Assembly: GCA_034521575.1 (NCBI GenBank)
Contig: JAXHMJ010000005.1
Span: forward strand, 2,356,001-2,420,000
From: a candidate division KSB1 bacterium
GTDB lineage: Bacteria; Zhuqueibacterota; Zhuqueibacteria; Residuimicrobiales; Krinioviventaceae
Reading direction: 5' to 3'
Length of the DNA stretch: 64,000 nt
Shown here: piece by piece, positions 8,057-18,100 of the stretch
Position numbering within the stretch: position 1 is the stretch's first letter
Layout of the letters: each line of letters opens with the position of its first letter
Position numbers and translations under genes: made by a program
Notes under the pieces: model-generated
What the model was told of the DNA's origin: nothing
What the model saw: only the letters and a program-made list of their open reading frames with translations
Database searches by the model: none

Positions 8057-9451
8057 ATGCTCTGTTCACGTGTTGTTACATTGCTGTGCCTGCTGGGTGT
8101 TGTCTCTGTACAGGCAACGGATTTTTTCGATTTTACTCATACATTGCGTCTGGATGTTTATCATACCGGTACGGCTCAGGCAGAAGCCTATAGTATAGAT
8201 CAAATCTATCTGCAGGATGACTGGCCGGGGTCACGTGTCAATCTGATTGACACCTTGAATCTGGGCATTTACCAGATGCGCGTTTACAAGCAGGATACCG
8301 ATTCATTGATGTATTCGTACGGCTATTGCTGTGTTTTTCAGGAATGGCAGACCACCCGACTTGCCGCTGAACAGCGCGGCGCCTTTCATGAGACCCTGAG
8401 GTTTCCGTGTCCGGTGTCACCTGTAGATGTTGTGATTGTCCGGCGTCAAGGGGGGGTCTTTTCCGATACCGTGTTTACGGCCGGCATTGATCCGGACTCT
8501 CGTTTTGTCAACAGAGAGGGGAATCGCTATGATTTCAAAGTGCGCAAAATTCAGAAAAACGGCAAGCCGGAACACAAAGTGGATCTGGTGATTGTCGGCG
8601 ACGGCTATACGCGAAAAGAACTGTCTCTGTTTCACGAACATGTGGACCGCTATACACGCGCCCTGTTCGAGACGCAGCCGTTTTCAGATCACAAGAATGA
8701 TTTTAACGTGTGGGCGGTGGACGTAATTTCCAGAGATTCCGGTATTGATGAACCGCGCAAGGACAAGTGGAAGCGCACACCAATCGGCGCCGGCTATAAT
8801 TCCCTGGATCTGCCCCGTTATGTACTGGCTCACAATAACAAAGCATTGCATGATATCGCGGCATTGGTTCCGTATGATCATATTTATGTGCTGGTCCATT
8901 CGGACCGGTATGGCGGCGGCGGAATTTTTCACAGCATGGCGGTTTCTTATACCGGACATTGTGACAATCAACCGGAGTGGTGGTCGGAATATGTGTTTGT
9001 GCATGAATTTGGTCATTCGTTTGCGGGATTGGCGGACGAGTATTACAGTTCCCGGGTCGCTTATGAAAATTTTTACACCCCGGGTGTAGAACCCTGGGAA
9101 CCGAATATCACCGCGCTGCTAAACCGGAAGCAACCCAAGTGGGGACATTTGATTGAAAAGGATGTGCGGGTGCCGACACCCTGGAGAAAGTCCGAGTTTG
9201 ATCGTTTAATGCGTCTTTCCCGGGAAAACCGGTGGATGTCGGAGGGACAAACCTATCTGGATCAGGCCTCTGATCTGCTGGCAGCAGAATACCGACAGGC
9301 TTTGGTCGGCTGTTATGAAGGAGCCGGTTATGTATCGAAAGGTCTTTACAGATCGTTTATCGATTGCCGTATGTTTTCAAAATCCCTGGTTCCGTTTTGT
9401 CCGGTCTGTCAGCAAGCCATTGCCCGAAAGATTCGTTTTGAAATAAAATGA
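8057..9451 (+). CDS. Secreted M64 family metallopeptidase (IgA peptidase family)
   Basis: The 464-residue protein begins with a signal peptide (hydrophobic residues 4-20, likely cut after VQA). Residues about 175-420 are an M64 catalytic domain: DLVIVGDGYT strand, the SDRYGGGG stretch, and HEFGHSFAGLADEYY near residue 316, which supplies two zinc histidines, the catalytic Glu and the family's trailing LADEY. The N-terminal part looks like the beta-rich propeptide-like domain seen in this family. It lacks the T9SS tail that other secreted proteins here carry, so it may stay in the periplasm or leave by another route. The gene is alone, with an AT-rich upstream region and GAGGAT before the ATG. 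Confidence 0.9.
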   Translation: MLCSRVVTLLCLLGVVSVQATDFFDFTHTLRLDVYHTGTAQAEAYSIDQIYLQDDWPGSRVNLIDTLNLGIYQMRVYKQDTDSLMYSYGYCCVFQEWQTTRLAAEQRGAFHETLRFPCPVSPVDVVIVRRQGGVFSDTVFTAGIDPDSRFVNREGNRYDFKVRKIQKNGKPEHKVDLVIVGDGYTRKELSLFHEHVDRYTRALFETQPFSDHKNDFNVWAVDVISRDSGIDEPRKDKWKRTPIGAGYNSLDLPRYVLAHNNKALHDIAALVPYDHIYVLVHSDRYGGGGIFHSMAVSYTGHCDNQPEWWSEYVFVHEFGHSFAGLADEYYSSRVAYENFYTPGVEPWEPNITALLNRKQPKWGHLIEKDVRVPTPWRKSEFDRLMRLSRENRWMSEGQTYLDQASDLLAAEYRQALVGCYEGAGYVSKGLYRSFIDCRMFSKSLVPFCPVCQQAIARKIRFEIK

Positions 9452-9478
9452 GGTTTGCACCTGTTTGAAGAAATACAT

Positions 9479-10084
9479 ATGAATTCGTTGAGACAGTTAT
9501 ATCGAATCGGGTACGGCCCATTTAGCAGTCACACCATGGGGCCGCGGCGGGCGGCGGAAAAGGCGGTGAAAAAAGCGCCGCAGGCTGCTGGATTTAAAGT
9601 TGAACTCTATGGCAGTCTGGAAGCCACCGGCAAAGGCCATTTGACGCGTGAGGCCATCAATCAGGTGCTGGGAGACCGTCTGATTAACCTGGTCTGGAAA
9701 GCGGATGAGACTCTGCCGGTACACCCGAACGGCATGCGGTTCCGGGCCTTGGATTCTGAAGAAAACGCAGCCGGTGGCGAGGTTGTCACCGCGCCCACGT
9801 GCGGGGCGAGCGGTGTGCTGCCGGAGGTACTCTATTATTTAATTGAACGCAATGCTCACGCGGCAATCCGGGCCATGGGCTGTTGTCACATGGCGCTGTT
9901 GTCGGACGGGCTGCATAAAATATCGTTCGACGAGGTGGTACAAGTCAGTCTGGAAACCGGGCATGCCCTGCCCAGTCTTTATCGGGAAACGGCCCAAGGC
10001 GGACTGGCCCGGATGTACCGTGATCGAAAATATAAGAAAGGAATACCATGTACTATTTTTCTGATGAACGTTATGAAACTATGA
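9479..10084 (+). pseudogene. sdaA: L-serine dehydratase with two large in-frame internal deletions
   Basis: Intact one-chain iron-sulfur L-serine ammonia-lyases run about 400 residues or more and turn serine into pyruvate and ammonia. This frame gives only 201. It keeps the N-terminal LYRIGYGPFSSHTMGPRRAAE and YGSLEATGKGHLT segments up to HPNGMRFRALDS. It then jumps to EENAAGGEVVTAPTCGASG, and after VLYYL jumps again to IERNAHAAIRAM, ending SLYRETAQGGLARMY. The first jump removes the end of the beta domain and the start of the alpha domain. The second removes the block with the cluster cysteines (GAEVGCQGEVG and TCDP in relatives). Both junctions keep the frame. The tail runs 37 bases into the next gene. 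Without the Fe-S ligands it cannot be a normal dehydratase. Confidence 0.75.
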
Positions 10085-11043
10085 TTTACAATCGATGTGG
10101 AACCAGCGGACTGAAACTACCGGCGCTGTCTCTGGGATTCTGGCATAATTTCGGCGGAGTTGATGCGCGTGAAAACGGCCGGGCGATTGCCAGAAAAGCG
10201 TTTGATCTCGGCATGACTCATTTTGATCTGGCGAATAATTACGGTCCGCCCGCCGGTTCTGCAGAAGAATTTGTCGGAGAACTGATGAAAACCGATTTCC
10301 ACGGCTTGCGCGATGAGCTGGTGATTTCCAGCAAGGCCGGATATTATATGTGGCCGGGTCCTTACGGCGACGGCGGGTCGAGAAAATACCTCATATCCAG
10401 TCTGGACGCCAGTCTGGTGCGTATGGGACTGGATTATGTGGATATCTTTTATCATCATCGGCCGGACCCGCACACACCGCTGGAAGAAACCATGCGAGCG
10501 CTTGATGCCGTGGTGCGTCAGGGCAAGGCTTTGTACGTCGGGGTTTCCAATTACCCGCCGGAACTGACCCGGCAGGCAGTACGTATTTTGAACGACATGG
10601 GGACACCGTTTATCATTCATCAGCCCAAATACTCCATGCTGGACCGCTGGATTGAAGACGGGCTTTTGGATGTGCTGAAAGAATCCGGGCTGGGCTGTAT
10701 CACCTTTTCTCCGCTGGCTCAGGGCCTTTTGACGGACCGCTATCTCAACGGTATCCCGATTGATTCCCGGGCCGCCAAGGAACACGGGTTTTTGAGTCAG
10801 GATGACATTACCGAGACATTGCTGGGCAAGATTCGGGCGCTGAACGAACTTGCGGACCGGCGCGGACAGTCTCTGGCGCAAATGGCGCTGGTCTGGAATC
10901 TACGCCATGAACAGGTCACATCCGTGCTGGTGGGGGCGAGCCGCGTCGAACAATTGCAGAGCAATGTGAAAGCGTTGGAAAATGCTGAATTCACCGATGA
11001 AGAACTCGAAAAAATTAATCAAATTCTGGAGGATGAGGAATAG
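10048..11043 (+). CDS. Aldo/keto reductase, YghZ/GAP-reductase-like
   Basis: The 331-residue protein resembles E. coli YghZ (L-glyceraldehyde-3-phosphate reductase) and the Kv-beta branch of the aldo/keto reductases along its whole length. It has LPALSLGFWHNFG, FDLANNYGPPAGSAEE with the catalytic Asp and Tyr, the SSKAGYYMWPGPYGDGGSRKYL stretch with the catalytic Lys, the FYHHRPD strand and the NADP-binding VLVGASRVEQL end. It is probably a cytoplasmic NADPH-dependent aldehyde reductase. AAAGGA lies ahead of the ATG at 10048. Its start overlaps the tail of the damaged serine dehydratase frame, and its stop touches the next ATG, so it forms an operon with the HAD gene. Confidence 0.9.
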   Translation: MYYFSDERYETMIYNRCGTSGLKLPALSLGFWHNFGGVDARENGRAIARKAFDLGMTHFDLANNYGPPAGSAEEFVGELMKTDFHGLRDELVISSKAGYYMWPGPYGDGGSRKYLISSLDASLVRMGLDYVDIFYHHRPDPHTPLEETMRALDAVVRQGKALYVGVSNYPPELTRQAVRILNDMGTPFIIHQPKYSMLDRWIEDGLLDVLKESGLGCITFSPLAQGLLTDRYLNGIPIDSRAAKEHGFLSQDDITETLLGKIRALNELADRRGQSLAQMALVWNLRHEQVTSVLVGASRVEQLQSNVKALENAEFTDEELEKINQILEDEE

Positions 11044-11805
11044 ATGCGCGCCTTTGAACGCCAAACAGATTTGCTGATGCTTGATTTTGACGGAGTGATC
11101 ACCCAGAGTATCGATGAGTGCCTGGTATCCGGTCACAATGCGTATGCCGATTACCGGGGAGGCTCCCGGGTGGAACGCATTGCAGACCTGGACCGCGAGT
11201 GGGTGGATACAGCCAGATACCTGCGGAGTTTTATCCGCAATGGAGAGGATTATGTCTATATCGCACATGCCCTGGCCTCCGGGGAGAAGGTGAACGATCA
11301 GGATGATTTTGATGCGTTCAAACAAAGCAATATTGACCTCAAAGATACATTTTTTGACCGGTTTGTCCAGGCCCGTCATTCGTTCGCGCGATCCCGGCCG
11401 GAGCAATGGTGTGAGCTCAGTCCATTGTATCCGGGAATGGCCGGATTTTTAAAAGACTATGAACCCGGGAACAATCTTTATATCATCACCACCAAACTAT
11501 TGGTTTTTGTCAGAGAAATACTGTCCTTTCATAACATTGATCTGCAGCAGGAAAATCTCTTTGACACCCGTGACGGGCGGTCAAAATCACAGATTATCAC
11601 AGATATTCTTGCAAATCGGCAAATTTCCAAAAAACAGTGTTATTTTCTGGATGATCAAGTGGATACGGTAATCAAAGTGTATCCGACCGGGATTCACGCG
11701 ATTCTGGCGTTATGGGGATACAACAATCCGGAACAGGTGGAAACGGCCCGCAGCCGCAATATTGAAACCATGACGAGGCAAGCGTTTTTTCAGTTTTTTG
11801 CCTGA
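11044..11805 (+). CDS. HAD-superfamily hydrolase (phosphatase-like)
   Basis: The 253-residue protein has the haloacid-dehalogenase motifs: LMLDFDGVITQS near residue 12 (nucleophile and acid Asp), a helical cap, YIITTK as motif II, a conserved Lys region around DGRSKSQII and CYFLDDQVDTV as the acidic motif IV. These enzymes mostly remove phosphate from small metabolites. The start codon follows the reductase stop with no gap, so translation is coupled. A reductase next to a phosphatase suggests handling of a phosphorylated sugar or aldehyde, but the substrate is not shown by the sequence. Confidence 0.82.
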   Translation: MRAFERQTDLLMLDFDGVITQSIDECLVSGHNAYADYRGGSRVERIADLDREWVDTARYLRSFIRNGEDYVYIAHALASGEKVNDQDDFDAFKQSNIDLKDTFFDRFVQARHSFARSRPEQWCELSPLYPGMAGFLKDYEPGNNLYIITTKLLVFVREILSFHNIDLQQENLFDTRDGRSKSQIITDILANRQISKKQCYFLDDQVDTVIKVYPTGIHAILALWGYNNPEQVETARSRNIETMTRQAFFQFFA

Positions 11806-12140
11806 CGCAGGGTTTTTTGCTCCGGTTTGTTTCCGGGGGCTAAATATAAAAGTTGACTTTTTGGTATAGATACCTTAAGTTATTGTTTAATTTACCCATC
11901 CCATCTCTATAGCGTTTTACATGTAGAGTCTTTGCATTTCAAGCTGTTTTCAGGTGTAAAATAATAATATTAACGGTTAGCCCTTGATGTTGCGATCTTC
12001 TGGCACAATGTTTGTTCGTATACATAGAACATGTAGTGAAATCTTTTATTTTCAAAGATTTTCTATACCAAAGTGAAACATATAAAGGATCATGTACTGT
12101 TATGAAACAAAATGATATTCCTATTCGGAGGTTATGGACA
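11806..12140. other. AT-rich upstream region of the giant surface protein
   Basis: There is no gene in these 335 bases. A short perfect palindrome, GGTATAGATACC, lies at about 11861-11872. An ORF start could be placed further upstream in the same frame as the surface protein, but the extra residues are not signal-like. The region presumably holds the promoter, but I cannot point to a clear -10/-35 pair or riboswitch. Confidence 0.45.
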
Positions 12141-15100
12141 ATGAAGGGGAATCTTATGTGGAGATATATACTAGGTGTTATTATTCTCTCGTTGACCGCT
12201 TCAGCCTGGGCAACGACAGACAACTTTGAGAGAACCGGTCCATCGCTGGGCGTTAACTGGGCGGCGCATTCTGACCTGATTATTCAGAATGGTCGTTTGC
12301 ACAACCAGTCTTCAACGGCGGGATGGAACACGTTTCTGGCTGTATTTAATGAAACCGGCAACAATCGTGCAGCCATTCAATGGCCGGATGCGGGAAACGG
12401 CGTGGATGCCACGGGTTCTGAACTGGGCGGCATCGCCATTGTCGATGCGTTTTCCGCCGCCTCGGACGGCTATTTTGTGTATCTTTACAGCGGTGAATTG
12501 CGGCTGTATGAGATCGCGGATGGTCAGCCGTCAGTACAGATCCAAACGAAGAATACGCAACAGTCCGTGTCTCCCGGTGACCAGTTTAAGGTACAATGGG
12601 ACGCGCAGGACCATGAATTCAAAGTTTATATTAACGATACCTTGGTTGAAACGCTGGTTGACGCTTCGGCGCGCATTGCCCTGGGTAATGCCTATGCCGG
12701 GGTGATGTTGTTCGGCGGCGATGCTTATCAGAATGATGTGGAAGCGTTTAGTGTGGATTTTGTCCAGCCTGTCGTGGACAATACAGCGCCTTCGGCAATC
12801 GGTGATCTTGATGCAACCACCATGGGAGCCAATTCAATTCTGTTAAGCTGGACGGCGTCCGGTGATGACGGCAATTCGGGAACCGCCTCACTTTATGATA
12901 TTCGCTATTCAACCCAGTCTATTTTGACGGATACCGATTTTGAGAATGCCAATCAGGTCGTGGGTGTTTCGTCTCCCAAGCAGGCGGGACAAAGCGAAAG
13001 CAAACTGGTTGACGGACTCGATCCGTCCACCACCTATTTTTTCGCCGTCAAAGTGCGCGATGAAGAGGATAACTGGTCGGCGTTGTCCAATGAAGCGTCC
13101 GCCACCACAGACGAAGACGGCGGCGGAGGCGGCGGCGGGGATGATCCCGCACCGGTGATCGGCGCCTGTACCACCGACGAGTTCGACCGGGTGGATCTGG
13201 GTTCATTCTGGGCCACGACCGGCAATCAGGTCATTGAAAGCGGTGAGCTGACCCTGGCATCCCCCACCGGCGGCTGGAGCAACGTGATGCTCTATCAGAA
13301 AAGTGGCGCCCTGTCGGTTTCGGCCATGTTCAGCGCAACCAATTCAGAACTGTATGACAATCGATATATTCCCGCCGGATTGATTATTCTGGCGGATAAT
13401 GCTGATCCGAACGTTGCCAATTCATATCTTTTGCTGCGTCAGGAAGACGGAGTTGCCGTTTACACCATGGCTCCCGGCGCCAATCCCAACCGGGTCCAGT
13501 TTGTAAATGGCAGTCAAGCCAAGCCGCTCCCCGGCGACGTGATCAGAGCGGATATTCAAGATAACGGTTTGACCAAAACCGTGACATTCTATATCAACGG
13601 TGATCAGGACGCTCAATTTGATATCAACAACGGCCAGCCTCTGGCTGATATGTATGCCGGGGTCAGTCAGCACGGTTCTTATCAAAATAATTTTGATTTT
13701 ATCAAAGTCTGTTTCGAAGGCGGAGACGGTCCGATTATGCTGGAAACTCTGGCCGGCAACAACCAGAGCGGGCCTATCCAGTCACAGCTTCCCGAGCCCC
13801 TTCAGGTGCGGGTGACCACAGCTCAGGGAGAACCGTACGAGGGCGCTCTGCTGGATTTTCAGGTGGTTAACGGCGAAGCTGTTCTGAATGATATCGAAAA
13901 TTTTCAATTTGACGGCCGGGTCTGGGTTGAAGTAGAAGACGGCCGTATAAAGATTCCCATTGCCTCGGTGGAGGATGACGGAGACGCCTCGAGCGGCCAG
14001 TACGTCACCAGTTCCTGGACGCCCGGCTACCGGTATGAACGGGCGGTTGAAATCCCGTTTTACGTGCCGGAACGCGCCAATTATGATGTGTATTTGCGCT
14101 ACCGGTCTCCGGATGACGGACCCGATGAAGGCGGAGCGCCGGATGGAGCCTATATCAGCGTGGACAATCTCGATTCGACGTATTTTGAAGTTGCCACGCC
14201 GCAAGCCAACTGGAGTTGGCATGAAGCGGAAAATTATACACTGGACCGAGGCAGCCACACGTTGAATTTGATTATTTATGAACCCAGCTGGGACTGGGAT
14301 AAGCTATTGATTCAGAAATCATCGCTGGGACCCCCTTCCGGCATGGGCGGCACAGGTCCGCAGTTTCCGAACATGACGGATGCAGAAGGCATTGCGGAAA
14401 CGCGTGTGACATTTGGAACCAATGCCGATGATAATGTGATTGTTGAGGTCCGCGGTAATAAGCAAGATGGATCGCCGCTGGAAGGCTCGCCTGCCAGCTT
14501 TACTCTGGATCCCCTGGCCGGTCCGGCTGTGTCTATGGAGCGGGATCCGGATATGCCCCAGGATCCGATTTCCGCTGTTCCGGGACTTGAATCTCCTGCC
14601 CTCAGAGTATTGGTCAAAGACACGTATGGCAACCGCAAAGCCGGAACCATGATCAACTGGGAAATCACCCAGGGTGAAGGAACGCTTGCTTCTGATCAGG
14701 TCGAGTCGGATCAATTCGGTGTGGCCTCAAACACGCTCACACTCGGGTACCAGGCGGAGAACTATATCATTCAGGCGTATTTGGCTGAATTGAGCGGTTC
14801 ACCGGTCAGTTTTACCATTGAACCGACGGAACCGCCTCATTCGATGCAGCTTGTCAGTCCTACGAAGGTTCAGCAGGCCAACAACCAGACCACGCTGGAC
14901 AGTCTGTTGACCGTACGAATCTTAAAAGAAGATCAAAGTCCGTTCGAAGGATTTCCTGTCAATTTTGTGGTGACCAACGGCGGCGGAAAAATCAGTTCAC
15001 CGGAAGGTGATGAACGTCAGGATTCTCTGAGCATCCTGACGGATGGCACCGGCTATGCCCGTGCCAAATGGACGCTCGGCGCGCCCGGTCTCAATCAGGT

Positions 15101-18100
15101 GGAAGCGCGGGGCAACGGTCTTGAGGGTGCGCCGGCTGTATTTCAGGCCAATGCGATTACAGGCGCACCGGATTCTCTGGTCAAGGTGTCCGGCGATGAA
15201 CAGGACGGCTATGTGGGAATGCCTCTGGCCGAGCCGTTATTGGTCAAGCTTATAGATACTAATGGATTTCCGGTTGCAGAGCAGCAAATCCGATTCGAGA
15301 TCATGAGTCCCACCGCGGTCGCCTATTTTGATCAGCCGGGACAGATTGTCAAAAACATTTATACGGATCAGAACGGAGAAGCGGAAGCGGTGCTGTCCAT
15401 GGGCAGCCAGATCAACCAGGAACATTTGATTCGGGTTGAAGCGCTGGATACGGACATCGACCCCGTCTATTTCAGAGCCATGCCGGTCGGGCGTATCGCA
15501 AACAAGCTTTCGTATTTTTCCGGTAACGGAACCATGGGAAGCTATCAAACCGGCATTGTGACCCAGGAACTTGATAATGCCTTTACCGTCAAGGCCACCG
15601 ATCCATTCGGCAACGCGGTGCCGGGACAGGACATCACGTTCCGGGTCGTCGACGGCGGCGGTTCATTTGACGGATCAGACCGGATTACCGTTCAGACCAA
15701 CAGCGGCGGGCTGGCTTCTGCGACCCTGACACTGGGTCAAGCCTCGGGTGACAGCAACAATGTGGTCCAGGCTTCGGCTTTTCGGGTGGACTTGCCGTCC
15801 GAACCCCTGTCCGGTTCACCGGTGGTGTTCAAGGCATCGGCATTGCCGAAACCGGCGGCTAAAATTATTAAAATTGATTCCACCGATGAACAGCAAGGCG
15901 AGGTCGGTCTGTCACTCGAGTATCCGCTGCAGGTGCGGGTCCTGGACGTTCATGACAATCCCATTCCTGATCATCCGGTGACCTTTAACGTGCAGGGCAG
16001 CGGCGGAAAACTCGAAGATTCCGGCGGCAAGGGAACCAGCAAGGTTATTTTTACAAAGTCCGACGGGTATGCCAGCATTCTTTGGCATATGCCTGAGACA
16101 CCGGGTGTGTATGCCGTGGATGCGGTTTCCCGCAACACCCAGGGCAATCCCTTGTCCGGGAGTCCGATTTCATTTTCGGCACGCGCAAATGTGGGCAAGG
16201 CGTATTCCATGAAACGCATCAATTCCGATTCACTGTTTACCGGCACGGTCGGAACCCTGCTTGACGAAAATATCATTGTACAGATTGTCGATCGGTTTGA
16301 CAATCCCATTATCGGGTATCCGGTCACGTTTAAAGTCAAAGAAGGAAACGGACTGCTGAACGGTCTGTCTCAAGTCACAGTGCCCACTGCGGATTTGGGA
16401 TATGCCGAAATCGAATGGTTGCTGGGCACCGAAGCCGGTGTCAATAACAATGTGGTAGAAGCCAGTGCAGCGGTTGATGAAAGCAACAAGCTGCTGTTTA
16501 CTGCGTCGGCAAATCCCGGTGAGGCGTTCCGCCTGGAAGCGGACTCTGCATTTGTGCATGTCGGCACGGTGGGCTCCACTCTGCCGCAGCCGGCCAGAGT
16601 GCAGGTCGTGGATCAGTACGGCAACGGCGTGTCCGACCGTACGGTGAATTTTAGCCTCGAAGCTGTGAACGGCAATATCGGTTATCTGGGTCAGCCGGGT
16701 GTGACGATCGCAACACGGGTCACGGATGCTGAAGGATATGCGCAGGTCAGCTGGACCATCGGGCCGCGCGTCGGGTCGTTGAACAACCGGTTGTCTGTTT
16801 CTTCCAAGCGCAACAACAAGAATTTGGAAAATTCACCTTATGTGTTTGAAGCGTCCGCATTGGTCGGCCCGCCGCATAAACTGGTGAAAATTACAAATGA
16901 TACCACCAAAGATCTCTCCGGTATTATCAACAATACGCTGTCCGAGTTTTTACGCGTTCAGGTTGTGGATGAGTATAACAATCCGATCTCGAATCATTCG
17001 GTTCGATTTGAAGTGTTGAGCCGCAGACAGGCGGACGGCGGTTCACTGGACGGCAAAGTGGATTCGGTCAAAGTCAAGGAAACCAATTCCAACGGTCTGG
17101 TTTCCGTCCAGTTTACGCTGGGCAAAGAGGCCGGCGTGCGTATCAACCGTGTACAAGTGAGTACGTATGTACCGGGAACCGGGCAGCATCTGGTGAACTC
17201 GCCCCTGCTGTTCGAAATTTCGGGCCGTTCAACCAATGCCACGCAAATGGCAAAAGAAGACGGAGACGGGCAAACCGGCACGGTGGGTAAAAATCTTTCG
17301 CGGCCGATCAAGGTCAAGGCCATGGATCAGCACGGCAATAAAGTGGAAGGTCAGCCTATTAATTTCAGAATAGCGCTGAATAATGGTGATTTGCCCTCTG
17401 AAATCGGCGCTCTGGGGTCCGGTACGACCACGGATACCACTGTGGATACCGACAATGAAGGGATCGCCAGCATTGTCTGGCGCATGGGGCATAAAACAGG
17501 CGAATATACCCTGACGGCCACGTCCACGGATCTTGATGGTTCTCCGGCCACGTTCACAGCCACGGCAGAAGCGGATGTGACCCATCCGGATAGTTCAATT
17601 ATCCTGGTGACACCGTCCAGTCAAATTGTCTCGGAAGGTGAGCAGCGTTCGATGGTTCGGGTCACTCTGATGGATCGGTTTAACAATCCGGTTCAAAACA
17701 AAGCGGTTTCTCTGGAAGCGACGGGCGAATGCCAGGTGGTGCAGCCCAATGGCTCGACTGATGAAAACGGCCAGACGGTCGGTTATATTTACTCTGAAAA
17801 GTCGGGTGTGAAACAGATCACTGCGCGTGACATTAATAACGGCATTACTCTGAATACAAGGGCCAATATCATTTTTTATCCGGGTGAGGCGTCCAATCTG
17901 GTCAAACCCGTTACAGATCACGGCGATGATCAGCAGCACAATGTCGGGACGGTGCTGCCCAAACCCCTGAAAGCCATTGTCACGGATCAATATGAAAATC
18001 GCATTCCGAACATTCCGGTTACGTTTGCTGTAACCAGCGGCGGCGGCTCGGTGGTTGAACCGCAGCCCATTCGTACGGACAGTACAGGAGTGGCCGCGTG

